Shown here: positions 9,515 to 18,286 of the stretch, one piece after another
How positions within the stretch are numbered: the first letter of the stretch is position 1
Layout: each line of letters begins with the position of its first letter
Assembly (NCBI GenBank): GCA_964471915.1
Contig: CAYYID010000015.1
Span: forward strand, 1 to 64,000
DNA length: 64,000 nt
Reading direction: 5' to 3'
From: JAIEPW01 sp964471915
GTDB taxonomy: Bacteria > Acidobacteriota > Terriglobia > Bryobacterales > Bryobacteraceae
The notes under the pieces: generated by a model
Databases searched by the model: none
What the model was told of the DNA's origin: nothing
The model's input: the letters and a program-made list of their open reading frames with translations, nothing else
Position numbers and translations under genes: made by a program

Positions 9515-9904
9515 TCAGCAGCGAAGAGCCAACAAGGGAGGCTGGGGGGGGACCAGAAGAACGGTGCATGAACGGAGCGTCAAACAGGAGTTGAGAAGGA
9601 GTGGATCAAAGCCGCTGTCACCACACGCCACGGCGATAGCCTGGCGATGGAGGCTGTCCTTCACTTGAGGAGCTGCAGACCCGACAAATACACCGGCCTG
9701 AAGCGACACATCAACGCAAGATCCGCACCCGCCTGACTGGAGTTGAGAGATTCCCTCAGCGAATGAAGGCGCCGAAGGTAGGCCACAGCAGGGCGCCCCA
9801 AGTGGCTCCACGGCGACATGTCCGTCCGACACGCACAGTACACCCGCCCAAGCCGTGGCCGTCAGAACCAAGGCGATCAGAGGTGCGATGAGGGGAGTGC
9901 GCAT
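9515..9904 (-). CDS. Small Cys-rich secreted protein at head of czc operon
   Basis: 129 aa. The start at 9904 was chosen because the next residues (MRTPLIAPLIALVLTATAWA) form a clear signal peptide; the longer upstream open frame is low-complexity and unlikely. The mature part carries about seven Cys, including CVSDG, CCGLPS, GGCGSCVD and CLTLRSC, which could bind metal or form disulfides. It lies 141 bp upstream of czcC on the same strand, so it is likely part of, or leads, the efflux operon. I do not recognise a named family. A periplasmic metal-binding role is inferred only from cysteine content and context. Confidence 0.6.
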   Translation of the reverse strand: MRTPLIAPLIALVLTATAWAGVLCVSDGHVAVEPLGAPCCGLPSAPSFAEGISQLQSGGCGSCVDVSLQAGVFVGSAAPQVKDSLHRQAIAVACGDSGFDPLLLNSCLTLRSCTVLLVPPQPPLLALRC

Positions 9905-10011
9905 TTTTTCGCTTTCGGCGCTAGATTGAAGGATAGCACGATGAAGCGATGGTGCGCTCCGCTGCTGTCTGTGATGTTCGGACTGCGATGGCCCGATGAG
10001 GTCCTTTCTCC

Positions 10012-10152
10012 ATGAAGAAGATAGCTCAGACGAGAGCCAAGACCATTCGAGTTGCAAAGATTTGGGTTGTCCTCGCAGTTCTTGGCATGGCCGCATTTGG
10101 ACTCCTCTGGCGTTGGCTCGTGGGGCCAATCCGTCGACGCCATCGCCATTGA
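10012..10152 (+). CDS. Candidate 46-aa single-span membrane protein
   Basis: An ATG frame of 46 codons encodes a basic N-terminus (MKKIAQTRAKTIRVAK), one hydrophobic span (IWVVLAVLGMAAFGLLWRWL) and a basic His/Arg tail (RRRHRH). The charge pattern and clean hydrophobic core suggest a real small membrane protein. There is no strong ribosome site: AGG lies about 11 nt before the ATG. It is transcribed away from the czc operon and towards the ynfA-like gene 180 bp downstream. Function is unknown. It could also be a chance frame. Confidence 0.35.
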   Translation: MKKIAQTRAKTIRVAKIWVVLAVLGMAAFGLLWRWLVGPIRRRHRH

Positions 10153-10332
10153 GTGGCGAAAGGCTCCCGCAAGCACTTTCGTTCCGATGGTGGCCCATAC
10201 TCCGTCGGAAAATCTCCATGGGCTCCTGCTGAGCGCCGCCTGAGTCTGCACCCAAAACCAGCGACTTCAGACTTGAAGGCCTGCCCGAGCCGATAGGATG
10301 ACCGAAGTCGCGATGACGGAGGATACTGAAAC

Positions 10333-10659
10333 GTGACTTCCGTGCTTTGGTATCTCCTTGCCGCCCTCTCGGAAATCGGTGGATGCTTCGCGTTTTGGGC
10401 TTGGCTGCGCATGCACAAGAGCCCGCTCTGGCTCATTCCGGGGCTGGTTTCGCTGATCGTTTTCGCTTCGGCTCTGACGAGAATCGAGACGGAACACGCG
10501 GGCAGGGCATACGCGGCATATGGCGGCGTCTACATTCTCGCCTCGCTCCTTTGGCTCTGGGCCGTAGAAGGGGCCGTGCCCGATCGCTGGGATACGCTCG
10601 GCGCCTCCATTTGTCTGGCAGGCGCCGCCGTGATCCTCTTTAGCCCGCGAGGTTCGTAG
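10333..10659 (+). CDS. YnfA/UPF0060 family membrane protein
   Basis: 108 aa with four predicted membrane helices, matching the YnfA (UPF0060) family in length and pattern: ALSEIGGCFAFWAWLR near the start, AGRAYAAYGGVYILASLLWLWAVEG in the middle, and DTLGASICLAGAAVILFSPR at the end. The family resembles small multidrug resistance proteins, but its substrate is not established; it is common in metal-resistance neighbourhoods. It is monocistronic here, between two operons on the opposite strand. Confidence 0.9.
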   Translation: MTSVLWYLLAALSEIGGCFAFWAWLRMHKSPLWLIPGLVSLIVFASALTRIETEHAGRAYAAYGGVYILASLLWLWAVEGAVPDRWDTLGASICLAGAAVILFSPRGS

Positions 10660-10729
10660 AGCCGATGGACTGATCAATCCGGCTCCATCATCAATGCTTG
10701 TGGGCCAGAGCCGCCTCCCCCGATCCAGC

Positions 10730-11062
10730 CTACTGAGCCTTCGGCTTCGGCGCTGGCACCCCGAGCAGGATCTCGTTCGCCATGATCTCGCCGGTAGGCA
10801 ACTTCGAGCCGATGACACCAACCCGCTCGCCCTGACGCATCTGGCTCTTTTCAGCCGGCTTCTCGTTCCGTTCGAACTTCGTCTTGCTGGAGTACTTCAC
10901 CTTCACGATGCCCGTCTTCGTCTTGAGGTCGAAACCGTCCGCCGTGACCGCTGCAACCTCACCGATCGTCGCCTTGTGAAGCTTGTCGTCGTGCGCGGCC
11001 AGCGGCAGCGAGCCGAGCAGCACCGCCTTTGAAGCAAAGTTCAGAATGAGTCTTCTCTTCAT
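10730..11062 (-). CDS. Small periplasmic protein, DUF5666-like
   Basis: 110 aa. A signal-like N-terminus (MKRRLILNFASKAVLLGSLPLAAHDD) is followed by a small beta-rich domain (ATIGEVAAVTADGFDLKTKT... VKVKYSSKTKFERN ... GERVGVIGSKLPTGEIMANEI). This resembles DUF5666/OB-like secreted domains. It ends in a Pro/Lys tail. It is the last gene of the second efflux operon, 19 bp after the CusA-type pump, so an accessory periplasmic role in metal handling is inferred. No Cys or Met cluster is seen. Confidence 0.7.
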   Translation of the reverse strand: MKRRLILNFASKAVLLGSLPLAAHDDKLHKATIGEVAAVTADGFDLKTKTGIVKVKYSSKTKFERNEKPAEKSQMRQGERVGVIGSKLPTGEIMANEILLGVPAPKPKAQ

Positions 11063-11081
11063 GCTCTCTCCCGTTCCCAGT

Positions 11082-14000
11082 TCATGTGTTCTTCGTCTTG
11101 TACCGCCCAGCCGCCAGAAAGACGGCCGGGACCACCACCATGTTCAGGGCGGTGGATGTGAGGAGGCCAAACAAAATCACCAACGCCATCGGCGCCTGGA
11201 TCTCGCTCCCGGGCTTCCCCATGCCCGCGGCGATCGGAATCAGCGCCAGGCCGGCAGCCAGCGCGGTCATCAGGATCGGCGCCAGGCGTTCCGTCGCCCC
11301 CATGGCAACCGCCTGCCGAAGATCGGTGACGCCCTCGGCTTCCTGAAGATGGCGGATGTGCGCGACCAGCATGATGCCGTTGCGCGTTGCGATGCCAAAC
11401 AACGTGATGAATCCGATGATCGAGGCTACGGAGAGGACACCGCCCGCCAGATAGACCCCGGCCACACCACCAACAAGCGCCAACGGCAGATTCAGCATGA
11501 TGATCAGCGCATCGCGGGTCGAATGGAATGCAGTCGAGAGGATGAGGAGGATGGCGACGATCACACCGCCTCCCAGGATCAGCAAGCGGCGCGAAGCCTC
11601 CGCCTCGCTTTCGAACTGACCGCCGTACTCCACCCGGTAGCCCTGCGGAAGCTTGACCTTCGCGCCGACCGCCGCTTCAATTTCCTTCACAACACCGAGC
11701 AGATCTCGTCCAGCGACATTGCATTGCACGACGATCTTGCGTTGAACGCCCTCCCGGCTGATGAAGTTCGGACTACGGTCCTCGACGATGTCCGCAACCG
11801 AGTCCAGCGGCACCTTGGCCCCAGACGGCGAGTCGATCAGCGTGCGCCCGATTTCCGCGAGATCGTCCAATCGTGTCTCCGGGTATCGCACAACCAACGG
11901 AAAACTGATCTGGCCCTCGAGGATACGGTTGACCTCGATGCCAACGAAGGCAGTTTGAATTTTCGCGGCGACTTCGCCGGGCTGCAAGCCGTAGCGGGCT
12001 GCATCCTCCGGGCGGACCTTGACTCGCACCGTGGGGATATCGGTCTGTTGTTCCACCGACAGATCGACAACCCCGTCGATTCCCCGCATAGCTGACTCGA
12101 TCTGGCGGGCGAGAGACCGCAGCAACACCAGATCGTCGCCAAAAACCTTCACTGCGATGTTGGCCCGGGTTCCGGAAAGCATGTGATCGATGCGGTGCGA
12201 GATCGGCTGGCCCACCGTCACGTTCATGCCGGGAAGCAGGGTCACCCGCTCGCGGATCTCGCGAAGGACTTCCGCTTTGGAGCGATCCTTCATTCCCAGG
12301 GTTACATCCAGTTCCGCGGACTCGACTCCCTGCACATGCTCATCCAGTTCGGCGCGCCCCGTTCGCCGCGCCGTCGAGACCACCTCCGGAATGCCAAGGA
12401 GCACCCGTTCCAGACCGCGCCCGAGGTTGTCGGAATCAGCCAGACTCGTTCCCGGCAACGTTACCGCGCTCACCGTCAGGGTGCCTTCATTGAACTCCGG
12501 CAGAAACGCCCGGCCGGTCCGATAGAGGGCAGCCCCGGCGCCCGCGATCAACAAGAGCGACGGAACAACCACCCAGCGCGGATGATCGAGGGACCAGTGC
12601 AGCGTCGGCCGGTAGATCCGCTTCAACTGCGTCACCAGCCAAGGCTCGTAGCCTTTAAGAATCGAGCGCGCATTGGGCAAAAGGAAGGAGCAGAGAGCGG
12701 GCGTCACCGTCAGCGCGACCGCCAGCGAAGCCGTCAAACTCACCACGTATGCGAATGCGAGCGGAGTGAGCAAGCGGCCCTCCACGCTGCTTAGCGCAAA
12801 CAGGGGGAGAAAGACCAGAACCACGATCACCGTCGCGAAGACGACCGAGCTTCGGATCTCGCTGCTCGCGCGGTAGATCACTTCCAACGCCGGCAGCCTT
12901 TCAGCCTCTGGCTTCTGGGTGTTCTCGCGAAGCCGGCGCATGACGTTCTCGACGTCGATGATGGCGTCGTCGACGAGTTCACCGATCGCGATGGCGAGGC
13001 CGCCCAGGCTCATGCTGTTGATGGTGAATCCGAACCAATTCATGGCCAGCACGGCTGTCAGAAGCGAGACGGGGATCGCGAGTAGCGTAATCATGGCTGC
13101 GCGAACATTCATGAGGAAGAGCACCACCACGATCACGACGAGAATGGCGCCGTCCCGCAAAGCCTTGCTGAGATTCTCGAGTGATCGCTCGATGAAGTCC
13201 GCCTGCCGGAAGACCTGCTTGTCGATCTTCATCCCCGACGGGAGGCTGCGTTGAATCTCATCCAAGGTCGCGTCCAGCCGTCGCGTCAGCTCGAGCGTGT
13301 TCGCTCCCGGCTGTTTCTGAATGCCGAGTACAACCGCGGGTTCGGCATTATGGGAGCCCTCGCCGCGCTTCAGGGCAGGTCCGATCCGCACCTGCGCGAC
13401 GTCACGAACGAAGATTGGCCGTCCGTCTCGCGATGTGACGGCAATGTTTCCAATCGATTCCTCCGAAGAAGCACGGCCAACGCCCTGGATCAAATACTCC
13501 TGCCCACCCGCAACGCGAAAGCCCGCAGATGCGTTTTGGCTCCCTTGCCGCAGAGCGTTCTCAACATCATTGAGTGAGACCGAAAACTGGCGCAGAGCCT
13601 GGGGTGACACAAGTACTTGATACTGCTTCTGGTCTCCACCAGTCGGCACCACCTGAGCAACTCCGGGCACCGCAAGAATCCGGCGCCGGAGCACGGTGTC
13701 TGCTACGGTCCGCAGTTCCATTCCTGAATGACGATCCGACTCCAGCGTCACGAACAGGATCTCGCCCATGATCGAGGAGATGGGGGCGAGGTATGGCTTG
13801 TCTACATTGGAAGGCAGTGCGGCAGAGACGAGCGAGAGTTTTTCGTTCACCGTCTGCCGGGCGCGATGAATCTCCTGTCCCCAGTCGAACTCCACCCAGA
13901 TCACAGCGACACCCACGGCCGTAGCCGAGCGCACCCGCCGGACACCTGGGGCGCCGTTGATCGCGGATTCAATAGGAAACGTCACCAGCGCTTCCATCTC

Positions 14001-14177
14001 GGTCGGCGCCATGCCTCGCGCCTCCACCAGGACAGTGACAGTCGGCGCTGTTAAGTCCGGTAGAACATCCAGTGGTGTATCGCGGATTGAGTATCCGCCC
14101 CAGATCAGCAGGGCTGCCGTCATGAAGAGGACGACGGCGCGATTATGAAGAGACCATCGAATCAAGGAATCAAGCAT
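11082..14177 (-). CDS. HME-RND efflux pump, CusA-like
   Basis: 1031 aa inner-membrane pump with the full RND layout (TM1, periplasmic loop 1, TM2-6, TM7, loop 2, TM8-12). The TM4 relay segment reads AIAIGELVDDAIIDVEN, the AxG...D...EN form found in the CusA-like branch, unlike the DFG form of the other pump in this window. It starts 11 bp after the adaptor gene. The two pumps are clearly different paralogues, so this one may handle a different metal (monovalent Cu/Ag is suggested by the signature, but the methionine relay cannot be checked here). Confidence 0.93.
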   Translation of the reverse strand: MLDSLIRWSLHNRAVVLFMTAALLIWGGYSIRDTPLDVLPDLTAPTVTVLVEARGMAPTEMEALVTFPIESAINGAPGVRRVRSATAVGVAVIWVEFDWGQEIHRARQTVNEKLSLVSAALPSNVDKPYLAPISSIMGEILFVTLESDRHSGMELRTVADTVLRRRILAVPGVAQVVPTGGDQKQYQVLVSPQALRQFSVSLNDVENALRQGSQNASAGFRVAGGQEYLIQGVGRASSEESIGNIAVTSRDGRPIFVRDVAQVRIGPALKRGEGSHNAEPAVVLGIQKQPGANTLELTRRLDATLDEIQRSLPSGMKIDKQVFRQADFIERSLENLSKALRDGAILVVIVVVLFLMNVRAAMITLLAIPVSLLTAVLAMNWFGFTINSMSLGGLAIAIGELVDDAIIDVENVMRRLRENTQKPEAERLPALEVIYRASSEIRSSVVFATVIVVLVFLPLFALSSVEGRLLTPLAFAYVVSLTASLAVALTVTPALCSFLLPNARSILKGYEPWLVTQLKRIYRPTLHWSLDHPRWVVVPSLLLIAGAGAALYRTGRAFLPEFNEGTLTVSAVTLPGTSLADSDNLGRGLERVLLGIPEVVSTARRTGRAELDEHVQGVESAELDVTLGMKDRSKAEVLREIRERVTLLPGMNVTVGQPISHRIDHMLSGTRANIAVKVFGDDLVLLRSLARQIESAMRGIDGVVDLSVEQQTDIPTVRVKVRPEDAARYGLQPGEVAAKIQTAFVGIEVNRILEGQISFPLVVRYPETRLDDLAEIGRTLIDSPSGAKVPLDSVADIVEDRSPNFISREGVQRKIVVQCNVAGRDLLGVVKEIEAAVGAKVKLPQGYRVEYGGQFESEAEASRRLLILGGGVIVAILLILSTAFHSTRDALIIMLNLPLALVGGVAGVYLAGGVLSVASIIGFITLFGIATRNGIMLVAHIRHLQEAEGVTDLRQAVAMGATERLAPILMTALAAGLALIPIAAGMGKPGSEIQAPMALVILFGLLTSTALNMVVVPAVFLAAGRYKTKNT

Positions 14178-14188
14178 CTGGCCTCTCC

Positions 14189-15718
14189 CTAGTGAACGTG
14201 CCCGTGTGCCGGTACCTGGTTGGACATCGCCGCAAGCCGGATCAGATGCGCTCCTCGAGTGACGACCCGCTCGCCGGGGAAGACGCCTTCGAGCACCTGG
14301 ACGTACCCACCCTCGCGGATTCCAAGCTTCACGGGCCTGCGAAGAAATGCTTCGCCGGATTCCTGAACGAAGATCACCGGCCTGCCCCCGTCGTCCACAA
14401 GCGCCGACTCAGGCACGGCCGGAGCCGCGCCCGACGCTTTGGTGAGCAACCGGACGTGCAGCGCCTGATGAATCGCGATGCTCCGGTCCCGGTTATCCAC
14501 TTGATAGATGACGGAAAACGTCCGCGACTGCGGATCCACTACTCGCCCGACGGAGACGAGACGGCTCAAAGGCCTCGGCTGCAGGGAACCGGGAACCTCT
14601 AACTCCGCACCGCTGAGATTCCGCATCTGCGGCAGTTCCGCCTCGGGCACGATGGCGGAAACGTACACCGAATCGGCGTCCACGATTTTGAAGATCGTTT
14701 CGCCGGCCTTCACGTTGGCGCTGGGAGCCGCGGTGGTCTCCAACACGATGCCGGAAATCGGAGCGCGCAAGGCGAACAGCCTGGCGCCCTTCGGATTCGC
14801 TTCGGCTGTGCTGGACGCCTCGTACTGGGCAATGCGCGTCTCCGCTGCCATGAGCCTTGCTTCTACCGTTGCTTCGACAGTCCGCGCTTCATCAAGCCTC
14901 TTGGCGGGAGCTGCTCCAGACTGCACAAGCCTCTCGGCGCGCTCGCGATCCTTGCGGGCCAACTGCAGCGCGAGCGATGCTTCGTTCCTTGCCAGTTCCA
15001 GGGAGGACAGGTCACTCGGCGCACTTGTTGGCGGGAGTAGGCTGGCGAGCACTTGCCCCTGCGATACGCGGGCCCCGATGACGGGAAGGTTCTCGGCCAC
15101 TAGCCGGCCGTCGAACGGGACAGTTACCTCCGCCTCACCGCCGGACCGAGGGAGTACTTCCGCTGGGACCCGTATGCTCGAACGTAGCTGCCGGTCTTCG
15201 ATGATTGCCGTGCCGAAGTCCAAGGTCCACTGCTGTTCTTTCAGGAAGGCGATCTTCTCCTCGGTTTCTGCCCCATGCTCGTGGACCGCCGCAGCCTTTG
15301 TCGCCGATGACTCGATCTCACCAAGCTCGTGTACATCGCTCAAGCCGTCGCTTGTGAGATGCACGGACAGCCGGAACTCTCCAGCCGCCGCGGGCTTCAC
15401 GTCCACGCCAAAGATGCCGGGACGGGACGGGCCGTCCGTGCTGAACGATTCGACCTTGCCGTCCGCGGAGGCGAGACGAATTTCAACCTTCCCCTTGGCA
15501 ACTGGCTTGAACGTGTCCAGTCGAGTGAAGTGAACGGCGAAGCGGCTTGTCCGGCCAACCACTAATGGTGGGTACTCCGCGAACAGTTCGGTATTTGTCG
15601 TCCAGTTTGTGTAGCTTTCCGGATGCGGCTCCGGTTCAGTTACCTTCTGAGCGACCGGTTCCTGCTTCTGGCATCCCACGGTGAAGATCACCAGCAAAAG
15701 AATGATCGACCTTCTCAT
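14189..15718 (-). CDS. RND periplasmic adaptor lipoprotein
   Basis: 509 aa. The start at 15718 gives MRRSIILLLVIFTVGCQKQ, a lipoprotein signal with Cys at residue 16, and overlaps the stop of the upstream TolC-like gene by 4 bp (ATGA). After the lipobox comes an extra N-terminal beta domain (about 40-140), then the lipoyl halves (VTVPFDGRLVAENLPVIGA and APISGIVLETTAAPSANVKAG) around an alpha-hairpin, a beta-barrel and the membrane-proximal domain. It ends in a His-containing tail (HGHVH). The extra domain is typical of the longer CzcB/CusB adaptors that touch metal. The frame stays open further upstream, but that part is a shadow of the TolC-like gene. Confidence 0.9.
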   Translation of the reverse strand: MRRSIILLLVIFTVGCQKQEPVAQKVTEPEPHPESYTNWTTNTELFAEYPPLVVGRTSRFAVHFTRLDTFKPVAKGKVEIRLASADGKVESFSTDGPSRPGIFGVDVKPAAAGEFRLSVHLTSDGLSDVHELGEIESSATKAAAVHEHGAETEEKIAFLKEQQWTLDFGTAIIEDRQLRSSIRVPAEVLPRSGGEAEVTVPFDGRLVAENLPVIGARVSQGQVLASLLPPTSAPSDLSSLELARNEASLALQLARKDRERAERLVQSGAAPAKRLDEARTVEATVEARLMAAETRIAQYEASSTAEANPKGARLFALRAPISGIVLETTAAPSANVKAGETIFKIVDADSVYVSAIVPEAELPQMRNLSGAELEVPGSLQPRPLSRLVSVGRVVDPQSRTFSVIYQVDNRDRSIAIHQALHVRLLTKASGAAPAVPESALVDDGGRPVIFVQESGEAFLRRPVKLGIREGGYVQVLEGVFPGERVVTRGAHLIRLAAMSNQVPAHGHVH

Positions 15719-16935
15719 TTCCCAAGCTCCTCTCCGACAACCCGCTCCAGTTCGATTTGCGCTTCTTTTACCGCTGCCTGTATGTCGAGCATTCGCAACT
15801 GCGCCTGGCGTTGTGAGCGGTAGGCATCGAGTAGTTGCAGGATCCCGATCTCCCCTTCCTGATAGGCGACCGTCGCTATCCTGATCAGCTCCGGTCCGCT
15901 GTCTGCCAGTTCTTGGCGGTAACGGTCGCGAGCTTGGACGCGAACGTTGAAGGCGCGAACGGTCCCTTCGACTGCCGCCCGAATCTGCTGCGTGAGGATT
16001 TGTAGCCGGGCCGAGATCCGTTCTTGCTCGGCGGAATAGCGAGCGACTTCGGCTTGGCCTTTGTTGAAGAGAGGCAGCGGTATTGTCACACCAACCACCG
16101 CACCATTCGCGATGTTGTTCTGGCCGACATCTGCACGCTTGAATCCGGCATTCAGCACGGGCTCGGGTATCTTCAACCGGTCTGCCGCACGCTCTTCCAG
16201 CCGGAACTGTTCCAGTCGGCGTTGTTCGGCACGGAAATCCTGGCGCGCGCCCATTGCCCGTTGCACCAGTGCCGTTCCGTCGAGTGGTCCGAGGATGGTC
16301 TCGATCTGGCCCGAGACTGCCGCAATCTGAGTCGCCGGTGGAAGAAAAGCGATGAGGCGAGATCGCTCCAGCTCCATTTCGGCCTGGACGAGAGCAAGTT
16401 CGGCAAGAAGTTCGGCCCGCTCCCGCTCGGTACGCATTCGGTCGAACTTTGAGCCCTCGCCTTCGCGCTCCCGATCGCGGAGCGCCCGGATGACGTTCTC
16501 GATTTCCTTCAGTCCGATCGAGTAGACCCGTTCCCGTTCCTGTGCCCCCAGGAGCTGGTAGAACGCCAGACGCAGAGCGGCGCGAGCTTGCCATATGTCG
16601 AAGGCCCCCTCTGCTTCGGTGGCTCGTACAGCCGAATCGCCGGCTTGGCGCAGGAGCTTCAGACGGCCGTTGATCGGGATCGCCTGCTCCGCCTGGAAGA
16701 ACTCGGTGAGTCCCGCCCCTTCCCGGATGTAGTTGAAGCTGGGGTTCGCATAGAGAGAACGGCCTTTGGCCTCCGCTTGCGCGATTGCCGCGCGAGCGCG
16801 AGCCTCCCTCGCGTAGGGATTCTGCTCCAGGAACTTCTGAACCACGCTCGATTCCGTCCACTCCTGCGCTGTGCACAGGCCGGCAAACGCGGCCATCCAC
16901 AGCACGGAAGCGGCGGTGCGTTTGTGAAAACACAT
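15715..16935 (-). CDS. TolC-family outer-membrane factor
   Basis: 406 aa. A signal peptide (to about residue 24, ending in CTAQ) precedes the duplicated OEP helical hairpin domains, with typical segments LRLAFYQLLGAQERERVYSIG and VAYQEGEIGILQLLDAYRSQRQAQ. It supplies the outer-membrane channel for the CusA-like pump. It overlaps the adaptor gene by 4 bp, so translation is likely coupled. The 76 bp between it and the upstream His-rich gene hold no gene. Confidence 0.9.
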   Translation of the reverse strand: MCFHKRTAASVLWMAAFAGLCTAQEWTESSVVQKFLEQNPYAREARARAAIAQAEAKGRSLYANPSFNYIREGAGLTEFFQAEQAIPINGRLKLLRQAGDSAVRATEAEGAFDIWQARAALRLAFYQLLGAQERERVYSIGLKEIENVIRALRDREREGEGSKFDRMRTERERAELLAELALVQAEMELERSRLIAFLPPATQIAAVSGQIETILGPLDGTALVQRAMGARQDFRAEQRRLEQFRLEERAADRLKIPEPVLNAGFKRADVGQNNIANGAVVGVTIPLPLFNKGQAEVARYSAEQERISARLQILTQQIRAAVEGTVRAFNVRVQARDRYRQELADSGPELIRIATVAYQEGEIGILQLLDAYRSQRQAQLRMLDIQAAVKEAQIELERVVGEELGK

Positions 16936-17011
16936 ATCGCCACCTCATCGAACTCAATTGCTTCGGACAAAAAGGGGGTTGCGCACACGAACGGTGCGCC
17001 TGATTGGTGGG

Positions 17012-17377
17012 TTAGGCAGGCGGAGCGCGGGAATTGAGACTGAGTCGCCAGGGAGGATCGTGATTGTGCGGGTTCGTCGCGAACGCCAGCGCAATTTGCA
17101 CCGCCGGAGTGGGCAGCACGACTGACTCTGGCAAAACCGCTTCGATCTTGACCGGCGACTTGCCGTCGCCCGCGAACCAGTCGAGCGATCGTGCATCGGA
17201 ATCACGATCCGGCGCATCCCAGGCGGGACCGGCTGGAATATTCCCGTTCCAATGCGCGTGAACCAGCCCCTGGGCGTGCTCGTCGTGCGGAGCGCTCTCG
17301 TGCGTATGGCGGAACGGAGCTTGGGTGAACGCCAGCAGCAAGCTGGCGATCAGGCAAATGTGTACTCCGTTGATCAC
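17012..17377 (-). CDS. His-rich secreted small protein
   Basis: 121 aa. The N-terminus (MINGVHICLIASLLLAFTQA) looks like a signal peptide. The following stretch is unusually rich in His and acidic residues (RHTHESAPHDEHAQGLVHAHWN), with another HNHDPP near the C-terminus, as expected for a periplasmic metal-binding or metal-sensing protein. It leads the second efflux operon, 76 bp upstream of the TolC-like gene, and is divergent from the nucleoside phosphorylase gene (81 bp apart), so promoters for both directions must lie at 17378-17458. No named family recognised. Confidence 0.65.
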   Translation of the reverse strand: MINGVHICLIASLLLAFTQAPFRHTHESAPHDEHAQGLVHAHWNGNIPAGPAWDAPDRDSDARSLDWFAGDGKSPVKIEAVLPESVVLPTPAVQIALAFATNPHNHDPPWRLSLNSRAPPA

Positions 17378-17458
17378 GTTCCTCTATCCTATCTCACCAG
17401 GTTCCGCGCATATGCTCCCTCTGCCGGGTCACGCATCGCGCGATTAGCATGGAAGTTC

Positions 17459-18259
17459 ATGACTGAGCCGCCGAACCTCCCGCTTATGGATCATGACACG
17501 GCATTGCCTTCGGCGTTCACGCCGGAGGCGCTGATGGAATCGGTGAGAAATCTCCGTGGCCATTCGCCGGGCCGTGTGCCGGCGACCTGCGTGCTTGAAT
17601 TCGATGGCGACCTCACCGACTGGCTGGTCGCTCAGGGAAGGGCAACGCGGTTCGACGCTTGGTCCTGCTTCCATACCACCATGTACGTCGTGGATTGCGA
17701 CGGCACGCAAATTGGAGTCATCGCCCGAACGATTGGGGGTCCTTATGCGGTCCTCATCGCCGAGCAATTGCACGCCGCGGGCGCGCGCCTCATCGTCGGA
17801 CTTACGTCGGCCGGCCGCATCGCGCCTGATCTCCCGCTGCCCTGCCTCGTGGTGGCGGATTCCGCGATTCGCGACGAAGGTACGTCTTTCCACTACATGG
17901 CGCCGTCGCCTACGGTGACTTGTCCGTCTGCGGCCAATGCCCACTTGGTTCGCGAGTTGGCGGAAACCGGTTGGGCGGTGAGAACTGGGCGTGTTTGGAC
18001 GACCGACGCGCCCTATCGCGAAACCGTCCGGGAGATTCAGCGGTGGAGCGCTGAATCGGTCCTTGCCGTGGAGATGCAAGCCGCATCTTTGTTTGCGTTT
18101 GCCGCCGCCCGGCAAGCCCATGTGGCCGTGGTTGCGATGGTCAGCAATGCCATCGATCACCAAGGCGAGCAGTTCAATACTGGGACCGAAGCGGATGGCT
18201 GGGCCATCCTGCGGGGAATTGCCCGCGCCGGAGCGGCCTTCGCCGGCTTGACAGACTAA
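17459..18259 (+). CDS. Nucleoside phosphorylase family protein (PNP/UDP/MTAN fold)
   Basis: 266 aa. Likely start ATG at 17459, just after GGAAG; the open frame continues upstream but would overlap the divergent gene. Family marks include the phosphate/ribose-site region GGPYAVLIAEQLHAAGA, GLTSAGRI, and the catalytic acidic helix VLAVEMQAASLFAFA, equivalent to VEMEAAA of purine phosphorylases and MTA/SAH nucleosidases. Substrate cannot be read from sequence. It precedes an ArsR-rhodanese gene by 27 bp and an ArsM-like methyltransferase beyond that. A role in removing S-adenosylhomocysteine or methylthioadenosine made by that methyltransferase is a reasonable but untested idea. Confidence 0.85.
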   Translation: MTEPPNLPLMDHDTALPSAFTPEALMESVRNLRGHSPGRVPATCVLEFDGDLTDWLVAQGRATRFDAWSCFHTTMYVVDCDGTQIGVIARTIGGPYAVLIAEQLHAAGARLIVGLTSAGRIAPDLPLPCLVVADSAIRDEGTSFHYMAPSPTVTCPSAANAHLVRELAETGWAVRTGRVWTTDAPYRETVREIQRWSAESVLAVEMQAASLFAFAAARQAHVAVVAMVSNAIDHQGEQFNTGTEADGWAILRGIARAGAAFAGLTD

Positions 18260-18286
18260 TCAAGTGTTCGATTGAATAGTTGAAGA

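Noticed and set aside
14189..16957. 922-codon open frame on the minus strand
   Set aside because: Only the last 510 codons (from 15718) encode the adaptor; the first part is an Arg/Gly-rich shadow of the TolC-like gene in another frame.
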